Positions 32,150 through 43,490 of a DNA stretch of 64,000 nucleotides are shown in pieces. The DNA is from Protoeuglena noctilucae (taxonomy: Eukaryota; Chlorophyta; Pedinophyceae; Marsupiomonadales; Marsupiomonadaceae): the NCBI GenBank assembly GCA_958009085.1, contig OY253685.1, forward strand, positions 248,001 through 312,000. Direction: 5' to 3'. The first letter of the stretch is position 1. Each line of letters starts with the position of its first letter. Under the pieces are notes generated by a model. It searched no databases. It was given only the letters and a program-made list of their open reading frames with translations, and had not been told where the DNA came from. Position numbers and translations under genes: made by a program.

Positions 32150-35100
32150 ATGTCGGAGGGTCCCGCCATCACGCTCCCACGCGTGCTGGACATCAAGGCA
32201 AGACGCCTTGAGTGGCGGCCGCCCGAGACCCGACGCGCCGCGCTCAGCAGACGACTTCGGGCGGTGTGACGAGGCGTCGCATCATCCTACACTAAATGCA
32301 AATCGGTTGTTGTAAGCCCTTTCGGCGCAGGACTTCGCGGCAGCGCGAGACCAAGAGGTCCGTGCCCTTCTGCAAGCGCTGGCGGGCCGGGAGTCCAAGC
32401 GGCCGCTTGGGTCCCTTCCGCGGCATCTCCGAAGACGGACGCATTCGCACAATCTGCGCAAGGCAAGGGAGGGACTTGGCTGAGACTAGGGGAAGCCCCA
32501 CAGGGTGCAGCTGTCTGCTGTCGCCTGCGGCTGGGCCAAGCGGTGGCGCCTCCCGCCTCTTCCGCAGCACCGCAAGCGTCCCAATCGCGTCCTGCGCGCG
32601 AAGCGAAAGGAAGCTGAGGAGCAGGCCGGCCTCGAGGCGTGGTCTGCTGCGCGGCACCCGCTGGAGCGCCCCCTCATCCGCGATGACGTCCTGCGAGGGG
32701 CGGGGCTCCCGCTGCTGCGCGCGGCCCGGCGCCGGCCGGAGAGGATGGCCATAGAGACGCTCCGGGCGCTTCTGGAAACCGCGGGTCCCCTTTCTGAAGC
32801 TCCGGAGAGGCCCGCCAAGCGCCCGACCGAGGCTGATGGCGCCACAGACGGCAGCGAGGGGCCTGCGAGAAAGCGGCGGAGGCTCGATACCGGCGATGCG
32901 TCGGCTGAGGATCGCCCGACGCCCACGCTGCGGCTGATGACCCACCGGTGGCACGCCAAGCGCATGCAGATGGGGCGGCGGTGGGGCATGAGCGTGTGCG
33001 AGGGTGCCGCGGGTCGCGGGCGGGGTTCCCGGGCCGTCCTGCAGTCGCTCTCTACCAGCTTTGTCCTGCACGATGCGTCGTATTACGAATGGGTGGGACT
33101 TAAGGGCCCGGTGGAAGCGGTGGGCCGCATGCTGCGTCAGTGTGGCGTTCCGAGCGCCGTCCTGGACGACCCAGAGGTGCTGTCGGGCGGGCGCGAGTTT
33201 CAAGTGGAACTCGGTGAGGGGCTGCGGGTGTGGTTGCAGTGGGGATGCTGCGGATGTTGCCAGGCACGCTGGTGTAACCGCTTGCAGCTGTCCCTTCTTG
33301 CTAACACGCACACCTTCACTCCCTCTGTGCCACAGTGCAGCCGGGAGGCCGGGTGGTGTGCCCTGCCACGCTCTTCTTCGCCCCTGCAGCTGCGATGGCG
33401 TCTGGTGCTGCCAAGGGAGATGCAGGATGCTTGTTGAGCGTCCACCGAGCCAGCTACCGCGCAGCAGTGCGCTTGCTATCGAGGACAGCTCAGGGGGGGT
33501 GCCGGACACAGCCGGCGATGGGAGGGGGGGCTCTGGATGCAGATGCGGTGGGGGTTAGGGGCGGAGGAGCGCGTGAAGGTGGGGCAGAGCATAACGTCGG
33601 CACTGCGAGGGCCTCTGAGCAGGAGGGGTCCGGTGTTGCACCGTCGGGTCGCCAAGCAGACCCTTCTCTGCTATCTGTCGAAGTGGTGCCCCTGGGTCAC
33701 ACGCTCTTCCGACTGGAGATGTGGGGCAAGCGCGCCCTCAGCGCCGTCACGGGGTCTCTGGTGCCCTCGTCTCACATGCCCCGCAAGGCAAGTTGCTGCC
33801 ATGGCTACTGGCCGGGTCCTGTCGCATGCGCATGAACACAGTTCAGCAATGCATGACGGTAGTCTAGTCTGTTGCCAGCCCTTGTCTCGTCTCTTGCGTG
33901 CCCAGGGCGATTCACAGTCAATCGACACGACCGCGACGTCCCCCGCCGCGTCGCTCCTCGCGATGACGAGGACCTTTGGGGCCGACGCGTGGCGCCGCGT
34001 GCCGCCCGGTAGCGTCCTCTCCTTCTCGACGCCGGATCCGAGGCTCGTCATGGCCACGCAGTCGGGGAGCGTGGGGTCAAGGAACCGAGCCAACAAGCAG
34101 GGAGGGAGCAGGCGTGGGCGTGTGGATGGTGGCAGCGGGGCGAACTCCATAAGGGGCGGCGCAGCGAGTGCCGGGACCAGTGTGGATAAGAAGGGGAAGG
34201 GTTTGGGGGCGCGCGTGGGGCGAGCCGTGACGAGGACCGCTGCACAGGTGGCACGAGGGGAGGGCGGGGCAACACTCACAGAGGGCAGAGTGGAAGGCAT
34301 GTGGGGGTTCCTGCAGGGTGCAAGCGGTGCACAGGGGGTGTGGTGAGTCGCAGGCATAGTCGTGAACTGCATGAGCAGGCCGTGGAGCTCAGAGGGTAGA
34401 AGTAATCCCGCACCTGTTTCCATGCAGGGACGGGCTGTGTGCGCCTCTTCCAGACAGCGCCGTGGCGGTGGTGCGTCGTGCGCACGTGCAGTCTGCCATG
34501 TGCTTGGGCAGCCGCTGGTGAGTGGCGAGGGGTGCATTAGCAGCGATTGGGAGGAGAGCGTTTTTTGTACCAGTCTGGGACATCTCTGAGTGAATGCAGC
34601 CTGCCCTTTGGCTCTGCAGGGAAGACGCCTTTGCAGACAACCGCGCCCCCTCTGCCACCCCTTCAACTGCTCGCAAGGGCCGCAGGGGTGTCGAGCGCAC
34701 CAAGGCCGTCGCGACGCCAGGTGAGCCCACCACTGCCTCTGCCAGTGTCCTTCTTAAGGGCAAGGTTGAAGTCAAGCGGGCAGGCGACCCCCCAGTCCAA
34801 TTCAACTCCCGCTGACTTCCTCAGCCCCCGCCTCTCCCTCAGAGTCGGTCGGGATGGCTCCATGCACCCCCGGCGCCTTCTCCCAGGACTGCCCTTTGAT
34901 GGTCTCGGTGCACCCCACAGGCACTGGCACCTACCCGCGAGTCACGGTCGTGGGTCCCGTGGCGTGGGCCGCGCCCATCTTCGCTGCGCTGGCCAGGCAG
35001 GGAGCGCGTGTGGCGGGCCAGCGCGAGTGGCGGTGGTGCCATGCCTCACAGGGCGTGCCTCTCTTCCCGTATGATTTACCGGGTACGGACGCCTTCGTGC

Positions 35101-35976
35101 GCACGCGGGCCGAGGATGGCAAGCGCCTGGGTGGGTGGGGGGCCGCGCGGCCGAGCGGGCGCGTGTCCCTACGCCGTGTAGCAGCGGTGCCAGTCAGCGA
35201 CGTTGGCAAAGTCGTCCGACTGGAGGGCGGGGGGTTAGGGACCACGGGTGTGCGCACGAGTCGGAAAGGCCGTGGTAGTGGACAGAGCGACGTGGGTGGC
35301 GGCGAGGGCGGGGGTGCTGGCGACGCAGGCGTGGACGGCGAGGGCGGCAGCGGACGGGGCCAGGGTCGAGAGCAACGCTCGACAGCGACGTCCGAGGGTG
35401 ATGGAGAAGGGAGGCCGGACCGTCGCGTGGCCCTGACCGACAGTCCCAGTCTCGTGGAGGGGCTGGTGAGTCACGCGCTATCGTCTCGTGTCTGGCGTGC
35501 CTGTGTTTTGCCAGCTGGGTGGTCTGTGCGATGTTAGAGACCCCTTGCGTGCCCAGATGTGCCATGTGGCGGCGCGGGGGGCCACGTCGGCGGCGGTGGA
35601 GGTCGGGGAGGCCCTGGCATCACGGCAGGTGCGCTTCCTGTCAGCCGGGGCCAGGGCCGGGGCGCTGGTGCCGGTGGCTATCGCACCCAAGCGCAGGGGG
35701 CGGCTGGAGGAAGGGGCGCGGGTGATGGTACGGGCGGGGCCGGGGCGTGCTCGCGTGGTGGGGGTGGTCACAAGCGCAGTCCCTGCCGGGACCCGGCTTG
35801 GGGTGGGGGCGTGTGCAGCGGAATGGCTGCAGGGCGCACGCGACGGTGCGGGTGCGGGTGCGGGGCGCAGGGCGGTGCGGGTGTTTGTTGAGGACAAGGG
35901 GCAGGGGGGGCGCCTGGTGGAGGCGAGCGTGTGGGCGGGGGACGCCAGGAGACGCGCTGTGCGGTGCGCGCGGTGA
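32150..35976 (+). CDS. POP1: POP1, large protein subunit of RNase P / RNase MRP
   Basis: Scaffold protein of the ribonucleoproteins that trim tRNA 5' ends and cut pre-rRNA. Exon 1 (32150-32197) gives MSEGPAITLPRVLDIK. Exon 2 (32331-32462) gives DFAAARDQEVRALL ... LPRHLRRRTHSHNLRK. Exon 3 starts at 32568 with HRKRPNRVLRAKRKEAEE and holds the POP1 signature MTHRWHAKRMQMGRRWGMSV and LHDASYYEWVGLKGP. Later exons carry VVPLGHTLFRLEMWGKRAL, WDGLCAPLPDS, the POPLD-like region (VTVVGPVAWAAPIFAALARQ, ARVAGQREWRW, GVPLFPYDLPGTDAF), a basic/Gly-rich insert, and a C-terminal part starting MCHVAARGATS with the stop at 35974-35976. Three of eight introns (donors at 32198, 32463 and 33788) begin GC in AAG|GCAAG. 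Identity is secure; exon 1 is inferred from its fit to relatives. Confidence 0.92.
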
Positions 35977-36342
35977 CGGACTCGGGGTCGCACTCTCAAA
36001 GTGCTGCACAAATTCGTTTGTTTGAACGGTGCACGAGCTCTGCAGCATTGCTTGTGGCACGAAAGCACAGAGAGGTGCAATGCTGGCTGGCTGACACATA
36101 TCGTGGCGTGTTTTCTGACGCAAATTGTGGGAAGGGCGTGCCACAGCACCCCCACGCCACAGTCATCCAAATCTCGACCTGTCGTCTCGAGAGCGCACGC
36201 CCGGCCACGTCCCGCTCGCGTGTGGCGCACGCTGCCCCCACGCCCTCTCATTCCTCCCATTTTAACGCTCTTGCGTCCGCGGCGCTGCACAGCGTGCCTT
36301 CCACAGACATTCCTTGTCGAGCTTGCACCCTGTTGAGAGGAA

Positions 36343-37107
36343 ATGCTTCGCGCGTCCCCCCGGGCGACCCCGCTGGCCACGTCAGCGAGGTGGTCTGTTA
36401 GGCCCCTCCCTCTCGCTCCCCTCGTCGCTCGTCGCGCGCCGGTGACTCGCGTGGGAGGATCCTCAAGCGTGGGCTCGTCCGTCTCGCCGGCGAACCGGCC
36501 GATTACGATCACGGGTGCGTCCGCGCCACGCATGCACGCGTGTGGCCTGCGCGAGCTCGTGCCGCGCGCTCCCGTTCCGCCGACGAGCTCCAGCGACACT
36601 TTTTCAACAACGCTACCGACCAAGATGGCGCGGTGGCCCGTTCGCGCAGAGAATGCGCTGAAGCACCTCAACGCCCTGCGCGACGAGTCGGGCCGGAAGA
36701 CGCTCTTGCGGATGGGCGTCAAATCGGGAGGATGCGGAGGCATGTCGTACGTGATGGACTTTGAGGAGGAGGGGAACGTAAAGGTGGGTCCCGAGCTCTG
36801 TTTTCCTTGATCACGAAGCAGGTCTCTGGACCGTGCCCTCCCTCGCTTACCTGGGCCACTGGGTGGTGCTCAGTGTGGGGCGTTCGGCATGGATGCTGAT
36901 GGCACTGATCACTCCCGATCGCTGCAGAAGGAGGACATCGTGATGGAGTACGACGACGGGTTCACGCTGGTGTGCGACCCGAAGAGCCTCTTGTATCTGT
37001 TCGGCCTGCATCTCGACTACAGCAACCAGCTCGTCGGCGGTGGCTTCGTCTTCCGCAACCCCAACGCGTCCAGCACTTGCGGCTGCGGAAAGAGCTTTGG
37101 CATCTGA
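36343..37107 (+). CDS. Plastid A-type iron-sulfur scaffold (CpIscA/SufA-like)
   Basis: Carrier for Fe-S clusters in the plastid SUF pathway. Exon 1 (36343-36783) starts with a Ser/Arg/Ala-rich transit peptide ([20 protein letters not shown]). Then comes the A-type domain: [40 protein letters not shown] with the first ligand Cys. Exon 2 (36928-37107) gives [40 protein letters not shown] and the CxC pair in [10 protein letters not shown]. All three ligand Cys are present. One GT-AG intron. The long upstream leader could also hold a later start. Identity is secure. Confidence 0.93.
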
Positions 37108-37129
37108 GGTGCTTCTCCCTCTCCCTCAG

Positions 37130-37273
37130 ACGCGTCTGTCGACTGCTGCCATTGCCTGCTGTCTAGCCGCGAGCACGGCCCATCCTTGAATGAAACGCAT
37201 CGTGCATCATGCAGACGCATCTGTTGCCTGCTGTCCATGCTGTCTAGCCGCGAGCACGGCACATCCTTGATGC
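37130..37273 (+). repeat. Short imperfect duplication downstream of CpIscA
   Basis: The segment around TCTAGCCGCGAGCACGGC occurs twice, at about 37151-37192 and 37222-37272, with TTGCCTGCTGTC before it and CATCCTTGA after it in both copies. The second copy has a small internal insertion. It lies in the 3' flank of the CpIscA gene; no function is evident. Confidence 0.7.
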
Positions 37274-37482
37274 GACACACGGCGACCAGCGGGTAGGCCC
37301 TGCATGTCCTGGTGCCACAAGGTGGATTGAGACGAGTAGCTGTCCAGCTAGGCGTTGGGAAAAGAGCCTGATCGTGGCAGATCTGGAGCCAATCGGCAGG
37401 GCTCGCTGCGAGCCAGTTAGTTAAGCTCGGGGCGCTCTGGAGAGAATCCTCGACCCTTGCTTTCATCGGGAGTCGATCGAGA

Positions 37483-40400
37483 ATGTCCGATCTTCGCGTG
37501 GGATTCGTGGGCCTCGGCGCAATGGGCGCTGGGATGGCGCAGGTGCGGCTTGCACATGGCCCGCGAGCATCGAGGCTTGTCGTCGAGCGAACGCGCGCGA
37601 TCGGGATTTCCGCAGGTCCTGCTGCGAGCTGGTTTCGGCGTCCGCGGTTTCGACGTCTGGCCACCTGCCGTCGAGAAGTTCGCTGCGGCCGGGGGCGCAA
37701 CCGCGACGGACGTAAAATCGTGCGCGGCGGGCGCCGATGCGCTCGTCCTGATGGTCGTGAGTGCCGATCAGGCCGAGGACGTGTTGTTCGGCGAACAGCA
37801 CGCCGGCGCGTCGGCTCTGCCGCGCGGGTCCGTCGTCATCCTGTGTTCCACTGTCGCGCCTGAGGCCGCGCGCGCCCTGGCTGCCCGCCTGGCCGCGGAG
37901 GGGCTGGCCTTCGTGGACGCGCCCGTGTCGGGTGGAGTGGCACGCGCTGCCGATGGCGCCCTGACCATCATGGCGTCGGGCGACGAGCACGCGATGGCCA
38001 AGGCGAGCAGCTGCCCGTCAAGCGTACTGGGCCTGGAATGTTGCCTCCCTAGCTGCCCCCGTGCTGGCCTCAGCGCACGTGCACGTCCCATTTGCAGGCG
38101 CGCCCTCTGCTGGAGGCCATGACGCGCAACCGAGGGAAACTCTACACGGTCGCCGGTGGGCCCGGGGGTGGGTCAGCAGTCAAGATGGTCAACCAGGTGG
38201 GAGCGACGCGCTGCGTGCATCGCTACATACATGTCCCTGCCATGCACATGTCCCTCCGCTACCCTGCCCCCCCATACAGATGCCCACACCGAGACCGTGC
38301 CCCCCCATGCACAAGCCCACACGCCCTCACCCCTCGGCCTCACCGCAGCTCTTGGCGGGCGTGCACATCGTCGCGGCCGCTGAGGCCATGGCCCTGGGCG
38401 CCCGCATGGGCCTCAACACCCACCAGCTCTTCGACGTGATTGCCAACGCGGCTGGCGCCAGCTGGATGTTCTGCGATCGCGTGCCGAGGATGCTGGGAGG
38501 GGACGCCACGCTCGACGCGCCCAAGTGAGAGCCCTTGGTGGATAGAGACAGTGGTCCAGTCAGTCAGCATTGTGGGAGCGCATCACGTGACGTTGTCGAC
38601 TTGACCATGCCTGGTCCCAGGACACTCCATGTCTGCATTTGGCATGCTCTTTGGCATGGCTCCAAGCTTCCCTCTCTCCTCGCATCCCATCTCCACCTCA
38701 TCACCTCGCTTCCAGGTCTGCCCTGGACATCTTCGTCAAGGACCTCGGCATCGTGCTTTCCGAGGGAGCACGCTCAAAGTTCCCTTTACCCCTCTCCGCG
38801 GCCGCGCACCAGATGTTCCTCATGGGCTCTGCCATGGGAATGGGACGCAAGGACGACGCGGCAGTGGTGCGGTGCTACCCGGGTGCAGACGTGGCGGTGG
38901 GCGAGGGGCGCAAAGCCATCGTGCCTAACGAGGGAGCGGGCGGGGGCGGTGGTGGTGGCGAGGCAGGGGATGGTCTGCGGGAGTCGTACGGGAAAGAGGA
39001 GGTGAGGGCGTGTGTGATGAGGCTGGGCGGGCTGGTCATGACTGCGGTCATCTGACGTAAGCGTGAGACCTGAGCTGGTCGGCATTGGCAGGCCACGCCG
39101 TCTCAATAGCTGCTTTCTCACACCCTTGCATGGTCCTGTGGCGATGGCATCACCTGTCACCCTGCTTGTCCGACCCCGCAGATCCTCGGCCCCCTGCCGC
39201 CCCAACGGCCGCTCACCGCAGCGGAGGTGGACGAGTGCCAACGACTGGCGCGGCAGCGCTTCCTGGGTGAGGCTGTGTCCAACTACCCTCGTACCTCCAT
39301 GCGACGGTGGATGAATGTTGGTGGTTGAGTGTAGCCAAGCTCGTCTTGTTTTCCGTTGCAATCGTCTCCCTCGCACCTTGCCGCAGTGGTGCTGGATGAC
39401 GACCCCACGGGCACCCAGACCATGCACGGGGTGCGGGTGCTGCTGGCGTGGGACGTGCCGACTTTGGAGAGCACCATCCGCCACCTGCAGGCGAGAAGAG
39501 AGCCGTGCAGGGTGCTGCGGCGTGTATGAAAGAACATGGTTACTGTTATGAATAACAGTAGGTTGCATTCAAGTCACGCTCATCTGTTCCCATGGCAACG
39601 CATCAACACAACGCACCTACAGCGCATCTCACTCTGATCACGTGACCCTCATCCACCGCAGTTGGACCGTGACGCCATCCCCGGCTTCTTCGTCATGACC
39701 AACTCGCGTGCCCTGGGCGCCCCCGCCGCTTCCGCACTCATGCGCGAGGTCTGCACCAACCTGGCTGAGGCCGCACGCAACGCCGACGCCGCCGTGTCGA
39801 TCGTGCTGCGCAGCGACTCCACCCTGCGGGGGCACTTCCCGCTCGAGGTGAGGAGAGAGAGGTCGATAGAGTAGTACTAGATGTCGACTTTGACTCGACA
39901 GTGCCCAGTCACACGGATCATAGACTGTGCTATGGTGTGTCCAACACACAAGCTTCCACATCAAAACCCTCCCGTGTCGCAGAACGACGTCGCTGCGGAG
40001 TGCCTGGGCCCCTTCCACCGCTGGCTCCTCTGCCCCTTCTTCTACGCGGGGGGTCGCTTCACGGTCGACGGCGTGCACTACGTCGCCGAGGGGGACAGGC
40101 TCGTGCCCGCGGGCAAGACGCCGGTGAGAGCGATGAAGATAGACTCACATGTATCTGCTGCAGGGCATAATTGTACGCAAGCAGATGCTGCTATGCACTG
40201 ACATGTCCCCTACCACTGCCGTGTTTGTTGGCCACCGCCCCGCCCACCTGGCCGACCACAGCACGCAAAGGTACACCTCATGTCTCTCTGTTTTGCTCTG
40301 CAGTTTGCCAGGGACGAGGCCTTTGGCTACCGGTCCTCTCGCCTGGCTGAGTATGTGGAGGAGAAGACGGGGGGCCGGGTGAAGGCTGGGGACGTGGCAG

Positions 40401-43400
40401 TGGTGGGGCTGCGGGCAATTCGGGAGGGCGGGGTGCAGGCGGTGGAGGACATCGTGATGGGCATGAAGGAGGGGGCAGGTGAGGGATGAGTGGATGGGGT
40501 TCATGTGGGGTGTAGTGGGGATGGGAGTGCAATGTGGTGAGGGAAAGGCTGGGTGGGTGCGGCAGTAAGTGTGCGGTGCTGGCGAGGGTTGGGCTGCGTG
40601 CTGTGGTGGGTGCCAGTTGCCATGGCATCTCCCAGCTTCCATCCGTGCCCTCCTGGCATGGGCTGACTGACTTGCGACTGCAATGCTCTCCCTCACACGT
40701 CCCTTGCAGTCTGCGTGGTGGACGCCGCCGATGACTGCGACCTCCACGTGGTGTGCCTGGCGGTGCTCCGGGCCCAGGCGCGAGGCGTGCGGGTGCTGTG
40801 CCGCACCGCCGCATCCTTCGTCAGTGCCTGGCTGCTGCCGGGAGAGGGGCCCAGGGCGCCGCTGGGGCCGGAGGACCTGCCCCTGCCGAAGGTGAGAGGT
40901 GGTGGGGCATCGGGGTTGGTGGGGCGACAGTTAGGGGAATTTGTCGTCAATGGTAAACCACCACCACCACTTCACTCCACACTCAACCTCCTCCCTGTCT
41001 TCTCCCTCACTCTCAGATCCCGGCCCCCACCCCCGCGGGCCTCATCGTCTGCGGCAGCTACGTCCCACGCACCTCCGCACAGCTCGCGGCCCTCACCGAG
41101 CGCGTGGCCTCCGCCGGGCTGCCCGTGGAGCTCGTCTGGGTGTCCGCCGAGCTGCTGTGCAAAGAGACGGAGAACGCAGCGAGGCTCGGGGAGCTGCGGC
41201 GCGCGGCGGCGGCGGCGGACCGAGCGATGACCGAGGGCCGCACGGCTTTGGTGGCGACGTCAAGGGGCGTCGTGATGGGCGGAGGGGTCGACGGGGCCAT
41301 TGGGGTGCAGGGGCGCATCGCGGATGGGCTGGTGGAGGTGAGAGCGGAGAGGGTGGGGCTGGCAGAGGTATGCGGGTGGAGCAACAAGGGGCTTTGGTTA
41401 CTCAATGTCATAGTCTCTTCGTCTCCCCAGATCCTCCGCGCCGTTGCCACGCGCCCCGCCTTCCTCATCGCCAAGGGCGGCATCACCAGCGCCGACGCTG
41501 CCCGGCGCGCGATGGGCGCGCGGTCTGCGGCGGCGGCGGACCGAGCGATGACCGAGGGCCGCACGGCTTTGGTGGCGACGTCAAGGGGCGTCGTGATGGG
41601 CGGAGGGGTCGACGGGGCCATTGGGGTGCAGGGGCGCATCGCGGATGGGCTGGTGGAGGTGAGAGCGGAGAGGGTGGGGCTGGCAGAGGTATGCGGGTGG
41701 AGCAACAAGGGGCTTTGGTTACTCAATGTCATAGTCTCTTCGTCTCCCCAGATCCTCCGCGCCGTTGCCACGCGCCCCGCCTTCCTCATCGCCAAGGGCG
41801 GCATCACCAGCGCCGACGCTGCCCGGCGCGCGATGGGCGCGCGGTCTGCGGCAGTGGCGGGGCAGGCGGCCCCGGGCGTGCCCCTGTGGGTGCTGGACGA
41901 CGAGTGCCGCTTCCCTGGTGAGTCAATGCAAAGCGAGGCGTCTTAGCTAACGGCTGCATGTGAGGATGAATGCTAGGTGCACTGCAAGGCTTGGCACCCT
42001 CCCGTACCGTCCATCCACCCCTCCGCTCACCTCTCCATTCCCAGGGCTCCCATTCGTCGTTTTCCCCGGCAACGTCGGCTCAGAGGCCACCCTGGCTGAC
42101 GTCGTGCAGCGATGGGTCACAGGACACCGCACTTGGCCCGCAACCCTGGCAGGGCCTGGCGCCGCCCCCCAGGCATCTGCGCCCCTCGCTGCGCGGGAGG
42201 GGCTGCGTGCGATGCTGGAGCGGGCGCGCAAGGGCGGATACGCCATCGGGGCGTTCAACGTCTACGACGTCAACGGTGGCGCGGCTGTCATCGGAGCCGC
42301 CGAGGCGTGCCGCAGCCCCGCCATCGTGCAGGCGAGAGATAGAGACGTCGTAGTCTATCCGCACCCTTGCACTTATCGCAGCCATGCTCACTAAGCCACA
42401 ATGGCTCCCTGCCAACAGCCAACCGGTGGCCGTTGCGCTGTGCAGCTCGCCTCCTGGCCAATCACGTCCACGATTCATCCCCACTCACAGTCCTTCTTAC
42501 CCCCTCTTTGTATCCCAGGTCCACCCCGCGTCCCTCCACTCCCCCGGCGGCGGCCCTCCCCTCGTGTCAGCCCTGCGGCTCCTGGCCCGTCGCGCCACGG
42601 TGCCCATCGTCGTCCACATGGACCACATGGCCCCCGACGACTGGCCCAGCGCCCTCTCCTGCCTGGCCGACAGCGCCATGGTGGACGGGTCGCACCTGCC
42701 TTACGAGGCGAACGTGGCTGCAACACGTGCGGCAGTCGAGGGGTGCCGCGCGCGTGGGGTGGACGTCGAGGGAGAGCTGGGCCGCATCGCAGGCACGGAG
42801 GACGGCATGACCGTGGATGAGATGGAGGCGTGCATGACCGACCCCGCCCAGGCCGCGGCCTTTGCGCTGGCGACCGGGTGTGCGGCGCTGGCCGTATGCG
42901 TCGGCAACGCCCACGGACCCTACCCACCGGGCGGGGCGAGGATCGACCTGCAGCGCCTCGTCTCCATTTGTGCTGCCGTGGACGGGGTCGCGGGTAAGGG
43001 CACGGGGCTGTGTGAGATGCCAGGCCATCTGAGAGGCAGGGCTGCCCTGGGCGGGTCTGTTAGCTATCGCTTGCAGCGACGATGCATGGACGCTGAGGTG
43101 CGCTGATGCCCTCTGATACCCCTGTGCGCATCGACAATGATGACGCTGATGGCTCTCTGAGTTTCTGTCACTCCTACTTGCAGGTCCCTCGCGCCCCCGC
43201 CCCGAGATCGTGCTGCACGGGGCATCGGGCCTCGACCCCGACGTCGTGCGGGCGTGCGTAGCGGCGGGTGTGTCCAAATTCAACGTCAACACCGAGTGCC
43301 GCGCTGCGTACGTGGCGGCGATGCGCGAGTGCGGAGGGGACCTGACCGCGATGCTGGAAGCGGGACGAGAGGCGATGGGCCGGGTGGCGAGGGGGAAGAT

Positions 43401-43431
43401 GGGCTTGCTAGGGAGCGCGGGGAAGGCGTGA
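37483..43431 (+). CDS. Multi-enzyme fusion: HIBADH-like dehydrogenase, YgbK/OtnK-type kinase, class II aldolase
   Basis: One gene of about 17 exons encodes three catalytic units. The first is a beta-hydroxyacid dehydrogenase: NAD loop LRVGFVGLGAMGAGMAQ, DAPVSGGVARAADGALTIM, and catalytic Lys in GGSAVKMVNQ. The second is a DUF1537/YgbK-type four-carbon acid-sugar kinase: VVLDDDPTGTQTMHGVRVLL, MTNSRALGAPAA, VLRSDSTLRGHFPLE, LIVCGSYVPRTSAQLAAL, LIAKGGITSADAARRAMGA and VFPGNVGSEATLADVVQRW. The third is a class II aldolase with zinc ligands in VVHMDHM, VEGELGR, VGNAHGPYP and VLHGASGLD, ending at 43431. The same fusion is known in land plants (e.g. Arabidopsis At1g18270, which has two dehydrogenase units; here there is one). 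It probably works in acid-sugar breakdown. GC donors follow exon ends at 38002, 39490 and 42331. The kinase part carries a 321-base tandem duplication (separate entry). Confidence 0.92.
41206..41847 (+). repeat. 321-base direct tandem duplication inside the fusion gene
   Basis: Bases 41206-41526 and 41527-41847 look identical by eye over the whole 321-base unit, starting in the GGC-rich run before CGAGCGATGACCGAGG. The unit holds the 3' part of one exon, a 93-base GT-AG intron (41338-41430; repeated at 41659-41751) and the 5' part of the next exon. 321 and 93 are both multiples of three and the intron has no in-frame stop, so the frame stays open however it is spliced. The duplicated protein part is 76 residues of the kinase C-terminal domain (GRTALVATSRGV to RRAMGARS). 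Confidence 0.93.
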
Positions 43432-43490
43432 GCGCGGGCTTGCGATGGGAGACGTTCAGCTTGAAGATACTCGACACGCTGCATGCTGCA

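Noticed and set aside
32292-33509. 405-residue open frame on the minus strand
   Set aside because: Antisense of POP1 exons 2 and 3; no family content.
35478-36743. 421-residue open frame on the minus strand
   Set aside because: Antisense of the POP1 end and the CpIscA transit-peptide exon, plus the gap between them.
41104-41946. A single uninterrupted exon across the duplicated kinase region
   Set aside because: The frame is open, but GAG|GTGAGA and CCCCAG|ATC splice sites at 41338/41430 match the other introns and removing them restores the family sequence. I treat the open intron as chance, helped by its length of 93.
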